This document shows, piece after piece, positions 34,950 to 45,024 of a stretch of 64,000 nucleotides of DNA (within the stretch, counting starts at the first letter, position 1; each line of letters starts with the position of its first letter). The notes under the pieces are model-generated. The model ran no database searches. It was not told the origin of the DNA and was given only the letters and a program-made list of their open reading frames with translations. The DNA comes from Stutzerimonas stutzeri (GTDB lineage Bacteria; Pseudomonadota; Gammaproteobacteria; Pseudomonadales; Pseudomonadaceae): NCBI RefSeq assembly GCF_013522825.1, contig NZ_JAAMQZ010000011.1, positions 62,001 through 126,000 of the forward strand, written 5' to 3'. The position numbers and the translations under genes are program-made.

Positions 34950-35651
34950 GGTCTTTCTCCTGACAAAAAAGGTTTGCTGTTCAAACCGCACACCGGATTC
35001 CTAGATTCGGAGCCCAGCCTTTCGGCTGTTCGGTGCGGTTGGCACGAAGAACCCGGTTGGTCTTGTTGCCACCGTCTTTCCTGAGTTCATCGCCCGCGAC
35101 GGTCAGGAGCCCACGGACGTGGGCCGTCAAGGAGGAAGCGCCAGGTTGGTGCGGCCCGCAGGCGCAGCCGAGGACACGGCCTGGCGCGCCTTGACGGCAC
35201 GCGGCCACGGGCTACAGTCGCGGACAAGGTGATGAGGTCAGGAAAGATGGCTGGACAGGCAACAACCACCAGGCATGTGCCGACCGCACGCAAGCGAAGC
35301 GCGCAGGCCCGAAGCTGGAAGCCGGGCCGTAGGCGTTAGCGATGGAAGCCCGAAGGGGCGAGACGCGTAGCGGCTCGATGCCATGCACGACAGCGCGCCC
35401 CGGCCTGCCCGGGGAACGCCCTATAATTTGCGTTGGAACTGCCTACCTATCTTCCGGCAATTCTTTGCCGCCTGGTAACTCGATTTTTGCCTCCCGCATC
35501 GCAGCATCGATTAAAAAACCGTTAAAACCCAACGAGTTAAGTCCAGTTTCTTTCATCAGAACAACTTGGAGTGAAACTTGCATTAAATACAGGGAATTTC
35601 ACCGACTTGACGGACACTGCCGGGAACATGCCGTCTACGAGGACATGACAC
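34950..35651. other. About 700 bp non-coding block between DUF932 and a cargo-like gene
   Basis: The left half (34950-35420) is GC-rich with short repeats reminiscent of 30658-31465; the right half becomes AT-rich (from CTATAATTTG near 35422). It should contain the promoter of the DUF932 unit and that of the 163-aa gene. I found no gene with support. Confidence 0.42.
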
Positions 35652-36143
35652 ATGCAAATCGACAACTCCTATTCTGGGCTTTACTCCGCCTTGAACAAGA
35701 ATACTCAGACGACTGATAACTCAAGCGCTGCGGCACAGGGCACATCGCCGAATCTTGACTCACAGACTTCGTCTTTCGCCGCACTGATGGCTGCCCAGAT
35801 GGGGACAGATAACATCGCCACCAAAGCCGTTAATGCAACAGGCGCTGTTACAGCGACCAGCGGAAACTCGGCTATCGCGCTTGAGAAGATTGATCTGGAA
35901 AATCTACTCACTGATGAAGATAAGCGCCTGACCGGATGGCCAGATGCCCAGCCAAACTGGGCTGCCATTTACATTGCCCTAGATCGCAAAGATGGCAGCC
36001 TGCAGGGGCCGATCACCAGAGACTACTTGGTAGGCAATCCTGAACTGAATATGGTCGGTTTGGCTGAAAGAAGCCAAGGGGAAGGTGGCATCACTTCCAG
36101 GGTTGTCGATGAGATACTGGAACGGCTCGCAGGGGATCGATGA
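35652..36143 (+). CDS. 163-aa protein of unknown function, cargo-like
   Basis: An uncharacterised soluble protein. The first ~75 residues are Ser/Thr/Ala/Asn-rich (MQIDNSYSGLYSALNKNTQT, then AALMAAQMG), like the low-complexity N-termini of the modular proteins in the exporter island. The C-terminal half is more folded in appearance (LENLLTDEDKRLTGWPDAQP, YIALDRKDGSLQGPITRDYL). The ATG is preceded by GAGGACATGACAC. No signal peptide or known domain is seen. A fragment of the N-terminal cargo module lies 50 bp downstream on the opposite strand, which links this locus to the island at 11.9-27.8 kb. Confidence 0.7.
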   Translation: MQIDNSYSGLYSALNKNTQTTDNSSAAAQGTSPNLDSQTSSFAALMAAQMGTDNIATKAVNATGAVTATSGNSAIALEKIDLENLLTDEDKRLTGWPDAQPNWAAIYIALDRKDGSLQGPITRDYLVGNPELNMVGLAERSQGEGGITSRVVDEILERLAGDR

Positions 36144-36193
36144 TAGATGCCAGGATGGGGTACGATGCGTGGCACGCAACTGAATAAGGGAGC

Positions 36194-36283
36194 TCAGAAA
36201 GCGCGGGCCAGCAGCTCAAGGTCGCCCGTATTGGGTACCTCAGCGTCGTGGGTAGCTGTCGCGATGTGCAGGTGGCTGGCCAT
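36194..36283 (-). pseudogene. Fragment of the cargo N-terminal module
   Basis: On the reverse strand this 30-codon frame reads HDAEVPNTGDLELLARAF before a stop, against HDAEVPNTDDPELLARAK in both the 263-aa and the 805-aa proteins. The DNA match is strong over about 60 bp (36198-36262 against 14737-14797). It is a remnant of a further copy of the module, so the family was once present, or was rearranged, at this end of the ICE too. Confidence 0.75.
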
Positions 36284-36362
36284 ATGGGCAATGGATACTT
36301 GGGCCAGCAACCCGTTGGACGACGACCTCACGCGTGACCTCAGTTAGTCCGATTCATGGCGA

Positions 36363-37859
36363 TCAGCGACACAGTGCACGCAGAACGTTCGCCAGTTTCT
36401 TGACGGAGGTTCCCATTTCATGGGGAGCGTGGGCGGCGAATCCCATGAGGAAGCCAGACTTGTGCCGACTCGACGCATGGAGCGCCGTCAGTCCCAACAG
36501 GTCGACTCCAGCCCGACGCGCAGAATCCACAGCCTCGTTTTCGGGGATGTCGCGGATGAACAAGCAAGGCATCTGCATTCCTCCTGCGGGCACCCTGGGT
36601 TCCACGAAGTCGGCCAGATGCTTACGTACCAGCCGCGCCAGAGCGTCCCGCCGTTCCGCATAGGTAGCACGCATGGTGCGCACGTGGGCACCGAAATGGC
36701 CACCTTCGATGAAGCGCGCCAGTGTGAGCTGCGGAATCGGTGCGCTATGTCCATCCAGCAAGGTGCGGGCCACGGTCATCGGGGCCACCAACGATGGCGG
36801 CAGCACCATATAGCCGATACGCAAGCCGGGGAAAAGTGATTTGGTGAAGGTGCCGATGTAGATCGTCCGCTCATGCGGGTCGAGACCTTGGACACAGGCG
36901 GTGGGTTTACCTGCGTAATGGAACTCGCTGTCGTAATCGTCTTCGATGATCCAGCTCCGGTGTTGTCTGGCCCATTCAATGACGGCCAGCCGCCGATCCA
37001 GCGCGAGTGTTGCTCCGGTCGGAAACTGGTGCGATGGCGTCAGAAACACCGCCTTGGCCGAATCTCTGGAGGTCTTCGCAGCCTGATTCAGATATTCCAC
37101 CAGCATGCCATTGGCATCGAGTGGCACGGGTACGCACTCCAGACCCGCAGCGTCGAACGCTTTGCGCGCCCCTTGATAGACCGGGTCTTCGATAAAAATT
37201 TGATCGCCGGAATCGAGCAGTACGTTGGCGCACAGTGTCATGGCCTGCTGCGAACTGGTCAGCACCAGTACGCGCTCGGGCGTGGCATGCGCCCCACGTT
37301 CGAGATTGACGTAATCCGCAATGGCGCGTCGCAATGGCTCCAGCCCTTGTGGATCGCTGTGCGTCAAAGCCCGAGTGCCATATTCCTTGAACACCTGCCG
37401 CTCCAGCCGTTCCCAAGTCTGGAGGGGGAAATTACGCGTCTCTGGCACCCCTGGGGCGAATGGACGTGGAGCCAGAAAATCGCGTAGACCGCCACTCTGG
37501 AACATAGTGTGGCCGCGTTGACTGAGGCGCAACGCTTCATGGCAAGCTTCATTGCGTCGCGCTGTGCCACGCCCGGGGAGACGCTTTGCCCGCTCCGATA
37601 CAAAGCTGCCACGGCCAACACGCCGCTCGATGAAGCCTTCCGCATGCAATTGGCTGTACGCCGACTCAACGGTATCGCGCGAAACGTCCAGCGACTTTGC
37701 AAGCGCACGCGAGGCGGGCAGCGGCTTGCCGACGTCCAGCGCGCCGTCGAGGATGAGTTGCCGGATGCCGCGCTGGATGCGCGCATACAGCGGCAAAGCG
37801 CTATGCGCGGGGTCACCAATCCAGGCTTTGACGGATTCTAGTTGGGCGTGCTTGAACAA
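36363..37859 (-). CDS. MocR/PdxR-type transcriptional regulator (GntR wHTH + aminotransferase fold)
   Basis: A 498-residue protein with an N-terminal GntR-type winged helix (LPLYARIQRGIRQLILDGAL, SRDTVESAYSQLHAEGFIERRVGRGSFV, residues ~23-90) and a fold type I aminotransferase domain (~115-490). The PLP-binding lysine lies in GTFTKSLFPGLRIGY and the Asp in IIEDDYDSEFHY. MocR/PdxR regulators sense PLP or an amino-PLP adduct and usually control a divergent operon, often for vitamin B6 supply or transport. Here the divergent neighbour begins 110 bp away and encodes a transporter, YggS and a pyridoxal kinase, so it very probably regulates that operon. Confidence 0.9.
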   Translation of the reverse strand: MFKHAQLESVKAWIGDPAHSALPLYARIQRGIRQLILDGALDVGKPLPASRALAKSLDVSRDTVESAYSQLHAEGFIERRVGRGSFVSERAKRLPGRGTARRNEACHEALRLSQRGHTMFQSGGLRDFLAPRPFAPGVPETRNFPLQTWERLERQVFKEYGTRALTHSDPQGLEPLRRAIADYVNLERGAHATPERVLVLTSSQQAMTLCANVLLDSGDQIFIEDPVYQGARKAFDAAGLECVPVPLDANGMLVEYLNQAAKTSRDSAKAVFLTPSHQFPTGATLALDRRLAVIEWARQHRSWIIEDDYDSEFHYAGKPTACVQGLDPHERTIYIGTFTKSLFPGLRIGYMVLPPSLVAPMTVARTLLDGHSAPIPQLTLARFIEGGHFGAHVRTMRATYAERRDALARLVRKHLADFVEPRVPAGGMQMPCLFIRDIPENEAVDSARRAGVDLLGLTALHASSRHKSGFLMGFAAHAPHEMGTSVKKLANVLRALCR

Positions 37860-37969
37860 TTGGCCGGTATCACTTTAGAAAAATGGTGGGGAATATCCAT
37901 CCATTTTACGGCTATAACTTTGTTTATCAACTCTGCCCTTCAGATTGTTTCAGGAGTCACTGTCAAGCC

Positions 37970-39202
37970 ATGTCATCCGTCCCCTCATCTTCACCCATCC
38001 GTTGGAGTGATCTTACCCATCCCGTCGTGGCTGGCCTGATTTCGGTCATCGTCAACTACGGTGGCACGTTCATTCTCGTGTTCCAGGCTGCCAAGGTGGC
38101 GGGTCTCAGCCCGGAGCTGACAGCCTCGTGGGTGTGGTCGATTTCCATCGGCGTTGGGGTAACGGGGATCATCCTGAGCTGGATTTCCCGCGAGCCGATC
38201 ATCACGGCTTGGTCTACACCAGCAGCCGCGTTCCTCGTCACGGCGCTGGCGACCACGCCCTACGCGGAAGCTGTCGGCGCATATCTGATCTCTGCCGCGG
38301 CCTTCGTGCTGCTCGGCTTGTCAGGCTACTTCGAGCGGGTCATCCGTTTGATCCCGCCGGGCGTGGCCGCCGGGCTGCTGGCTGGCATTCTGCTGCAGTT
38401 CGGCATCGGTGCGTTTGGTGGCATGAGCGTTGACCCCCTGTTGGCGGGGCTGTTGATCGTCGCCTACATCGTGCTCAAGCGATTCACCGCACGCTATGCC
38501 GTGGTGGGCATTCTGGTGCTGGGGCTGGCTTTCCTACTGATTCAGGATCGAGTCGATCTATCCGGGCTGACACTAAAACTCGCCGCGCCAGTCTTCACCA
38601 TGCCGGCGTTCTCGCTCAATGCGCTGTTGAGCGTAGCGCTGCCGCTGTTCCTGATTACCCTGACCGGACAGTACATGCCCGGCATGCTGGTGCTGCGCAA
38701 TGACGGCTTCAAAACCAGTGCCAACCCCATCGTGACCATTACCGGGCTCGGTTCCTTGTTGATGGCGCCGTTTGGTTCGCATGCCTTCAACATCGCCGCG
38801 ATCACGGCGGCTATCTGTACTGGCCGGGAGGCGCACGAAAACCCGGACAAGCGTTGGATCGCTGGTATTGCCGCGGGCGTGTTTTACATCCTGGTCGGTG
38901 TGTTCGGGGTGACACTTGCCGCCGTTTTCATGGCCTTTCCGGCCACCTTCATCACCACGCTGGCTGGCCTGGCGCTGCTGGGCACCATCGGCGGCAGCCT
39001 CGCCAGTGCAATGGCCGATGCCAAGGCCCGCGAAGCTTCGCTGATCACCTTCCTTGCCGCTGCGGCCAACATCAGCATGCTCGGTATCGGCGGCGCGTTC
39101 TGGGGCTTGCTGATTGGTTTAATGGCCTATGCAGCGCTCAACGGCCGGTGGTTCCGTCCCGCACCGCAACCCACAGTGGCAAACAAAGGAATGACGAACT
39201 GA
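37970..39202 (+). CDS. BenE-family transporter (benzoate/H+ symporter-like)
   Basis: A 410-residue polytopic membrane protein with about 11-12 hydrophobic segments. The N-terminal WSDLTHPVVAGLISVIVNYGG and the ITAWSTPAAAFLV motif are typical of BenE/YdcO. BenE family members import benzoate in characterised cases. In this operon, between a PdxR-type regulator and PLP enzymes, a vitamin B6 or amino-acid-analogue substrate is a reasonable alternative, but that is inference. The ATG at 37970, with CAGGAG upstream, is chosen because the sequence before it is not membrane-like. Its stop overlaps the yggS start in TGATG. Confidence 0.87.
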   Translation: MSSVPSSSPIRWSDLTHPVVAGLISVIVNYGGTFILVFQAAKVAGLSPELTASWVWSISIGVGVTGIILSWISREPIITAWSTPAAAFLVTALATTPYAEAVGAYLISAAAFVLLGLSGYFERVIRLIPPGVAAGLLAGILLQFGIGAFGGMSVDPLLAGLLIVAYIVLKRFTARYAVVGILVLGLAFLLIQDRVDLSGLTLKLAAPVFTMPAFSLNALLSVALPLFLITLTGQYMPGMLVLRNDGFKTSANPIVTITGLGSLLMAPFGSHAFNIAAITAAICTGREAHENPDKRWIAGIAAGVFYILVGVFGVTLAAVFMAFPATFITTLAGLALLGTIGGSLASAMADAKAREASLITFLAAAANISMLGIGGAFWGLLIGLMAYAALNGRWFRPAPQPTVANKGMTN

Positions 39203-40017
39203 TGCAAACCCTTGTCAGCACACAAACCAGCCATGACCGTCACGGCCTCTACCCTGAAGCCGTCACCGTCGAGGACTTCCGGCGCAATCTGGCGAGCGTG
39301 CAGGAGCGCATCGCCGCGGCCTGCCGCCGCGCCGTCCGCGACCCGGCCGGTGTGCGCCTGCTGCCCGTTAGCAAGACCAAGCCCGAGGCGAGCCTGCGCC
39401 TTGCCCATGCGGCCGGCTGCCGGATGCTGGGTGAGAACAAACCGCAGGAGGCCTACCGCAAATGGGAGGCCATGCAGGACTTGACCGACCTGCAATGGTC
39501 GGTCATCGGTCACTTGCAGACCAACAAGGCCAAGCTGGTGGCACGCTTCGCCACCGAGTTCCAGGCGCTGGACAGCCTGCGCGTGGCCGATGCGCTGGAA
39601 CGGCGCCTGCAAGCCGAGGGGCGCTCGCTGGATGTGTTCGTACAGGTCAACACCTCTGGCGAAGCCAGCAAGTACGGCCTGGCCCCAGGAGACGTGCCGG
39701 CGTTCATCCAAGCGCTGCCGACGTTCTCCGCGCTGCGCGTGCGTGGGCTGATGACGCTGGCGCTGTTCTCCAGCGAGGCTGAACGGGTGCGCCAGTGTTT
39801 TATTTTGCTGAGAACCCTGCGCGACCGACTGCGCGACAGCGCACCCGCTGGCATTGGCCTGGACGAACTCTCCATGGGCATGTCCGGTGACTTCGAGATT
39901 GCCATCGAAGAAGGCGCCACCGTCGTGCGTGTCGGGCAAGCCATTTTTGGCGCTCGTCCTTTGCCGGATGCCTATTACTGGCCGGACGCAGGCAATCCCA
40001 AGGAGCATTCAGAATGA
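39202..40017 (+). CDS. yggS: YggS/PROSC-family PLP homeostasis protein
   Basis: A 271-residue member of the YggS (PLPBP) family, which binds PLP on a TIM barrel and buffers free PLP and amino-acid pools. The PLP lysine is K58 in LLPVSKTKP. Family landmarks follow: GENKPQEAYRKWE, WSVIGHLQTNKAK, VFVQVNTSGEASKYGL, RGLMTL, LSMGMSGDFEIAIEEGATVVRVGQAIFG. The N-terminus is about 25 residues longer than in most YggS. It is coupled to the upstream transporter gene (TGATG) and to the next gene (ATGA). It is presumably an extra copy beside the chromosomal one. Confidence 0.92.
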   Translation: MQTLVSTQTSHDRHGLYPEAVTVEDFRRNLASVQERIAAACRRAVRDPAGVRLLPVSKTKPEASLRLAHAAGCRMLGENKPQEAYRKWEAMQDLTDLQWSVIGHLQTNKAKLVARFATEFQALDSLRVADALERRLQAEGRSLDVFVQVNTSGEASKYGLAPGDVPAFIQALPTFSALRVRGLMTLALFSSEAERVRQCFILLRTLRDRLRDSAPAGIGLDELSMGMSGDFEIAIEEGATVVRVGQAIFGARPLPDAYYWPDAGNPKEHSE

Positions 40018-40763
40018 AAGCCCAGACCTTGTCGTTCCCCGTGGGCGAGCCCGTGCCTGATTGGCACGGTCGCCCTCAACCTGCCGGCGTCGTCCTGACA
40101 GGGAATGAGTGTCGCCTGGAGCCCGTAGATCCGGCGTGCCATGCCGATGCGCTGTTCGAGGCATACAGCCAGGCGAGTAACGGCCGGGACTGGCTGTATT
40201 TGTCGGCCGGCCCGTTCCCCGATGCACAAGCCTATCGAGCCTACACGGAGCAGATGGCCCGGGAAACCGACCCTTTGCACTTCGCGGTCGTTGATCTGCG
40301 CACTGGCTTACCCGTAGGCACTTTGGCATTGATGCGCCAACAACCCCAACACGGGGTCGTGGAAGTCGGGGTCGTGACGTTTTCCCCAATCCTGCAGCGC
40401 TCACGTATCGCGACCGAGGCCCAGTTCCTGTTGATGTCTTATGTCTTTGACGAGCTGGGTTACCGCCGGTACGAATGGAAATGCGACAGCCTCAATCAGC
40501 GATCCCGCAACGCGGCCGAGCGTCTGGGTTTCCAGTACGAAGGTACTTTCCGTCAAGCCTTGATCTACAAGGGACGAAATCGCGATACCGCCTGGTTCTC
40601 CATCATCGACAAAGAGTGGCCGATGGTGAAAGCTGCCTTCCAGCAGTGGCTGGCCCCGGAGAACTTCGATGAACGTGGGCATCAGATCAAGCGCTTGCAA
40701 TTGATCCGCTCTCATCTCGCTGCTTCAAACGCAGGTGTCAATATGCAGCGGGGTCGGCCATGA
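40014..40763 (+). CDS. GNAT-family acetyltransferase (RimJ/RimL-like)
   Basis: A 249-residue acetyltransferase of the Acetyltransf_3/RimL group. Recognisable parts are [27 protein letters not shown], a [17 protein letters not shown] region in the acetyl-CoA-binding position, and [29 protein letters not shown], which is a classic signature of this group. The C-terminus, beyond residue ~210, carries a [18 protein letters not shown] extension. It overlaps yggS by ATGA and the kinase gene likewise. The substrate is unknown. In a PLP-related operon, acetylation of a toxic amino-acid analogue is one possibility. Confidence 0.85.
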   Translation: MKAQTLSFPVGEPVPDWHGRPQPAGVVLTGNECRLEPVDPACHADALFEAYSQASNGRDWLYLSAGPFPDAQAYRAYTEQMARETDPLHFAVVDLRTGLPVGTLALMRQQPQHGVVEVGVVTFSPILQRSRIATEAQFLLMSYVFDELGYRRYEWKCDSLNQRSRNAAERLGFQYEGTFRQALIYKGRNRDTAWFSIIDKEWPMVKAAFQQWLAPENFDERGHQIKRLQLIRSHLAASNAGVNMQRGRP

Positions 40764-41691
40764 GTGCAGCATCACTTTCCGATCAAAGGCAGGCGCTGAA
40801 GGCCGATGTCGTTTCGGTGCAGTCACAGGTGGTCTATGGCCGGGTGGGCAATAACGTCGCAGTACCGACCTTGGAGGCGCTGGGGCTTTCGACAGCTGCC
40901 GTCCTACCGTGGTGTTCAGCAACACCCCGCACTACCCAACGATGCACGGCGGGGCACTTCCGATCGAATGGTTCGATGGCTATCTGCAGGATTTGGCCGC
41001 ACGAGGAGCGCTGCATGCCTTGCGCACCATTCTGGTCGGCTACCTGGGAAACCCGCGACAGGCTGACATCTTGGTGCGTTGGGCTCAGGCGCTGCTGAAA
41101 GAGCGGGCAGACCTGAGTATCGTGATTGACCCGGTAATGGGCGATCACGACCATGGCATCTATGTTGATCCCTCTCTGGTCGATGTCTATCACCGGGACT
41201 TATTGCCATTGGCCGATGGGCTGACACCGAACGATTTTGAACTGGCGCACCTGACAGGCCTGCCCGTGAGCGATGTCGAAAGCGTGGTCGCCGCCGCCCG
41301 TACCTTGCTGACTGGACGCACCCAATGGGTCGCAGTGACCAGTGCCGCGCCCAGCACCTGGACACGGGACGAGATGCAGGTGGTGCTCGTCACTCGCACG
41401 CAAGCCGAAGTCATTGTCCATCCACGCATCGACGCGACCCCCAAGGGCACAGGCGACCTATTCTGCGCCACCCTGACCGGACATTGGCTCAATGGCGCTG
41501 ATCTGTCGGAAGCCGCCATCCAGGCGTGCCGTCACGTCGTTCACGCACTGCGTCATACCCGAGAGATGCAATGCGCCGAACTGCTGCTACCGATGGCAAA
41601 TAGCCACAACGACAACAAAGCAACGGCACGCGAGTGCGTCAGCAAATTTACTTACAGGATTTTCCCATGCAAGCAGCCGCTTCCCATCTGA
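40760..41691 (+). pseudogene. pdxY: PdxY-type pyridoxal kinase, disrupted by a frameshift near 40907
   Basis: The first ~49 codons (40760-40906) give the N-terminus of a pyridoxal kinase, including [16 protein letters not shown], the substrate-binding region. The frame then changes; the continuation is read from 40909 as [17 protein letters not shown], then [31 protein letters not shown] and the ATP/anion-hole motif [16 protein letters not shown]. Inserting one G (CTA CCG GTG GTG TTC) restores a continuous protein, so a one-base deletion is the simplest explanation. As written, the kinase cannot be made in one piece. A sequencing error is possible. The C-terminus overlaps the aminotransferase gene. 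Confidence 0.85.
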
Positions 41692-42899
41692 TGCGGGCCT
41701 ATGCCCGCCAACCCGTTTCCTTCGTGCGCGGCAACGGTGCGCGCCTCTGGGATGAACACGGCATCGAGTACCTGGATGCCATCGCCGGCATCGCCGTCAC
41801 CAGCCTGGGGCATGCCCACCCGGAGATTGCCAGCGTCATCGCCGAGCAGGCCGGTCTGCTGCTGCACACCTCCAATGTGTTCCGTATCGACTGGCAGGAG
41901 CGGCTGGGCGAGCGCCTGTGCGCTCTGGCGGACATGGAGAGGGCCTTCTTCTGCAACTCCGGCGCAGAGGCCAACGAGGCCGCGCTGAAACTGGCCCGGC
42001 TGTACGGCCATCACAGGCAAGTAGCACAACCGCAGATCCTGGTGATGGAGAACGCCTTCCATGGCCGCACCATCGCAACGCTCACCGCAACCGACAACCC
42101 CGCCAAGCAGCAGGGCTTTGAGCCACTGTTGCCCGGATTCCTGCGTGTGCCTTACGACGACATCGAGGCGGTGCGCCGGGTCGCCGAGCGGTCGCCGGAC
42201 ATCGTAGCGGTGTTGATCGAGCTGGTACAGGGCGAAGGCGGCATCCGTGCGGCGAGCGCCGATTATCTGCGGGAGCTGCGCACGTTGTGCGACCGGCACG
42301 GCTGGTTGCTGATGCTCGACGAAATCCAGTGCGGCATGGGCCGCACCGGCGCCTGGTTTGCGCACCAGCACGCGGGGATCGTTCCCGATGTCATGACAGT
42401 GGCCAAGTCGCTGGGCAACGGCTTTCCCATCGGCGGCTGCCTGGCGCGTGGGGATGTGGCTGACTTGTTGTCGCCCGGCCAGCACGGCACGACCTTCGGC
42501 GGCAATCCACTCGCCTGCCGAGTGGCCTGCACCGTGCTCGACATCATGGCGCGCGACGACCTACCGAAACGGGCAGCTACGCTGGGTGAGCAACTACTCG
42601 CGGGGCTGCGCGAGGCGCTCGACGGACACCCGAACGTCGTCGCCATTCGGGGCCTGGGCATGATGGCGGGAATCGAGCTGAACCGGAACTGTCAGGAACT
42701 GGTCGGCCGAGCACTGACAGAACAGCGCCTGCTCATCACCGTGACCCGTGGCTCCACTATCCGACTGCTCCCTCCCCTGATCTGCAGCGAGGCGCAGATC
42801 AACGACATCGTGGCACGGGTTGCCAGTCTGCTGTCTTCGGATACGACTGATCGTCGGGAAACAACCACCGCGGCCGGACAGACGGAGCCGACGGCATGA
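41667..42899 (+). CDS. Class III PLP-dependent aminotransferase (acetylornithine aminotransferase-like)
   Basis: A 410-residue fold type I aminotransferase close to ArgD. Key segments: [44 protein letters not shown] with the cofactor-binding Asp, and the PLP lysine in [15 protein letters not shown], followed by [13 protein letters not shown]. The ATG at 41667 has a modest AGGAT upstream. The gene starts inside the 3' end of the kinase gene and its stop overlaps trpB by ATGA. ArgD-like enzymes transfer amino groups from acetylornithine or similar omega-amino compounds. The true substrate here is unknown, since no other arginine gene is present. Confidence 0.9.
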   Translation: MQAAASHLMRAYARQPVSFVRGNGARLWDEHGIEYLDAIAGIAVTSLGHAHPEIASVIAEQAGLLLHTSNVFRIDWQERLGERLCALADMERAFFCNSGAEANEAALKLARLYGHHRQVAQPQILVMENAFHGRTIATLTATDNPAKQQGFEPLLPGFLRVPYDDIEAVRRVAERSPDIVAVLIELVQGEGGIRAASADYLRELRTLCDRHGWLLMLDEIQCGMGRTGAWFAHQHAGIVPDVMTVAKSLGNGFPIGGCLARGDVADLLSPGQHGTTFGGNPLACRVACTVLDIMARDDLPKRAATLGEQLLAGLREALDGHPNVVAIRGLGMMAGIELNRNCQELVGRALTEQRLLITVTRGSTIRLLPPLICSEAQINDIVARVASLLSSDTTDRRETTTAAGQTEPTA

Positions 42900-44125
42900 G
42901 CCCTGCATCTATTTACGATCAGCCAGATGCCGCTGGATTCTTCGGCCGCTTTGGTGGGAGCTTCATCAGTGAGACGCTGGCGCAAGCCGTCGAGGAACTG
43001 CAGCAGTCGTGGCTACGTTGCCGCGATGATCCCGCCTTCATCACTGAGTTTCAAGAGGAATTGGCAGATTACGTCGGCCGTCCTTCACCGATGTACTACG
43101 CCCGACGCCTCAGCGAGGAAACAGGCGGTGCGCGCATCTTCCTCAAGCGCGAAGATCTCAACCACACTGGCGCTCACAAGATCAACAACGTGATCGGCCA
43201 AGCCATGCTGGCCCGGCGCATGGACAAACGGCGCATCATCGCCGAAACCGGTGCTGGCCAGCATGGGGTCGCCACTGCGACGATTTGTGCGCGCTACGGA
43301 CTGGAATGTGTGATCTACATGGGCAGCGAGGACATCCGGCGGCAGAGCCCCAATGTCCAGCGCATGAAGCTGCTCGGGGCGACGGTGGTGCCAGTGGAGA
43401 CCGGTAGCCGTACCCTGAAGGACGCCATGAACGATGCGATCCGTGATTGGGTCACCAACGTCGATGACACGTTCTACCTGATCGGCTCGGTAGCCGGCAT
43501 GCACCCGTACCCGGCAATGGTGCGGGACTTCCAGACCGTGATTGGTAAGGAATGCCTGACGCAGATGCCAGTGCTGTTCCGGCGCCTCGGTATGGCGAAG
43601 CAGCACCCCGACGTGGTGATCGCCTGCGTCGGCGGCGGCAGTAACGCTATCGGCATCTTCCATCCGTACATCAAGCACGAAGAAGTCCGGTTGGTCGGCG
43701 TCGAGGCAGCAGGCTTCGGGTTGGACACCGGCAGGCACGCTGCCTCGATACAGCGAGGCAGCCCGGGCGTTCTGCACGGCAGCCGCTCACTCGTTCTACA
43801 GGACGACCAAGGCCAGGTGCTGGATACCCACAGTATCAGCGCCGGGCTGGACTATCCCGGTGTCGGGCCGGAACATGCCTGGCTGCACGAGATCGGCCGT
43901 GCCGAGTACGTCGGTGCCATCGACGACGAGGCATTGCACGCCTTTCATTTGTTGAGCCGTGTGGAGGGCATCATTCCCGCGCTGGAAGCCAGCCATGCCG
44001 TCGCCCACGCCATCAAGTTAGCTGCAACGCTGAACCAGGAGCAGGCCATTCTCGTAAATCTGTCCGGGCGGGGCGACAAGGACATGGAGACGGTGATGGC
44101 CCAATCCACCGGAGGCCAGCCATGA
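42896..44125 (+). CDS. trpB: Tryptophan synthase beta chain
   Basis: A 409-residue TrpB, which condenses indole with serine using PLP. The PLP lysine is K95 in HTGAHKIN, the catalytic glutamate E117 in AETGAGQHG, and the phosphate-binding loop is GGGSNA. It starts by ATGA overlap with the aminotransferase gene and ends by ATGA overlap with trpA. Its N-terminus ([19 protein letters not shown]) is standard. In Pseudomonas, chromosomal trpBA is usually controlled by TrpI elsewhere. This copy is embedded in a PLP-related operon of the ICE and is probably a supplementary enzyme. Confidence 0.95.
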   Translation: MSPASIYDQPDAAGFFGRFGGSFISETLAQAVEELQQSWLRCRDDPAFITEFQEELADYVGRPSPMYYARRLSEETGGARIFLKREDLNHTGAHKINNVIGQAMLARRMDKRRIIAETGAGQHGVATATICARYGLECVIYMGSEDIRRQSPNVQRMKLLGATVVPVETGSRTLKDAMNDAIRDWVTNVDDTFYLIGSVAGMHPYPAMVRDFQTVIGKECLTQMPVLFRRLGMAKQHPDVVIACVGGGSNAIGIFHPYIKHEEVRLVGVEAAGFGLDTGRHAASIQRGSPGVLHGSRSLVLQDDQGQVLDTHSISAGLDYPGVGPEHAWLHEIGRAEYVGAIDDEALHAFHLLSRVEGIIPALEASHAVAHAIKLAATLNQEQAILVNLSGRGDKDMETVMAQSTGGQP

Positions 44126-45024
44126 GCCGGCTTCATAGCACCTTCGATCGTTTACGACAGCAGGGGCGAAAAGCATTGATTCCCTATGTCACTGCCGGTT
44201 ATCCCTACGCAGACATTACCCCCGCGCTGATGCACGTTCTGGTCGAGGCCGGTGCCGACATCATCGAACTGGGCGTACCGTTCTCCGACCCCTCGGCAGA
44301 CGGCCCAACGATCCAGGCATCCACCGAACGCGCCCTGCGACAAGGTATCGGCCTGCCGCAGGTGCTTGACCATGTGCGACGCTTCCGCGAATCCGACGCC
44401 GACACGCCGGTGGTGCTGATGGGTTATGCCAATCCAATTGAACGCCATGACTATCTACGCCAGCCAGGCGCCTTCGCTACGGACGCAGCGGCCGCGGGTG
44501 TAGATGGCGTGCTCGTAGTCGATTACCCGCCGGAAGTTTCCGGCGACCTTGCTGCGCAGCTTCGCCGCCACAGCATCGACCTCATTTTCCTACTGGCGCC
44601 AACTTCTACAGAGCGACGCATTCAGCAAGTTGCCGAACGCGCCGATGGCTACATCTACTGTATCTCAGTCAAGGGTGTCACCGGTGCCAAGACGTTGAAT
44701 GTGGAGCAGGTGCGAGAGATGTTGGCGCGCATCCGCCTTCATGTGCGCATTCCAGTCGGCGTCGGGTTCGGCATCCGGGATGCCGATACGGCGCGCGAGA
44801 TCGCCCGGGTGGCCGATGCCGTCGTGATCGGCTCGTGGCTTATCGAAAGCCTGGACGGCAAGTCGGCGGCCGATGCCCTGGCCGCGGCCAGCGACCTGAT
44901 TCGCGAAGTGCGCCGGGAGCTGGACAGTGATGCGCCCGAACAGAATCAAACCCTGAAATCCAAAACTCCCGAAAATAGGACGAACCTCCATGTACGACAA
45001 TGCCCTTACTCTCATCGACTTTGA
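44122..45024 (+). CDS. trpA: Tryptophan synthase alpha chain
   Basis: A 300-residue TrpA that cleaves indole-3-glycerol phosphate and passes indole to TrpB. The catalytic residues sit in [18 protein letters not shown] (Glu and Asp), with the phosphate-binding region [15 protein letters not shown] (written here as [11 protein letters not shown] in the sequence). The core domain ends by about residue 270; the last ~30 residues are polar and unlike the usual C-terminus, and overlap the start of glyA by 35 bp. The pair with trpB makes a complete tryptophan synthase, but no other trp gene is nearby. Confidence 0.94.
   Translation: MSRLHSTFDRLRQQGRKALIPYVTAGYPYADITPALMHVLVEAGADIIELGVPFSDPSADGPTIQASTERALRQGIGLPQVLDHVRRFRESDADTPVVLMGYANPIERHDYLRQPGAFATDAAAAGVDGVLVVDYPPEVSGDLAAQLRRHSIDLIFLLAPTSTERRIQQVAERADGYIYCISVKGVTGAKTLNVEQVREMLARIRLHVRIPVGVGFGIRDADTAREIARVADAVVIGSWLIESLDGKSAADALAAASDLIREVRRELDSDAPEQNQTLKSKTPENRTNLHVRQCPYSHRL

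Noticed and set aside
38854..39201. Upstream extension of the yggS frame
   Set aside because: It overlaps the transporter gene in another frame and shows no YggS similarity; the TGATG junction gives the real start at 39202.
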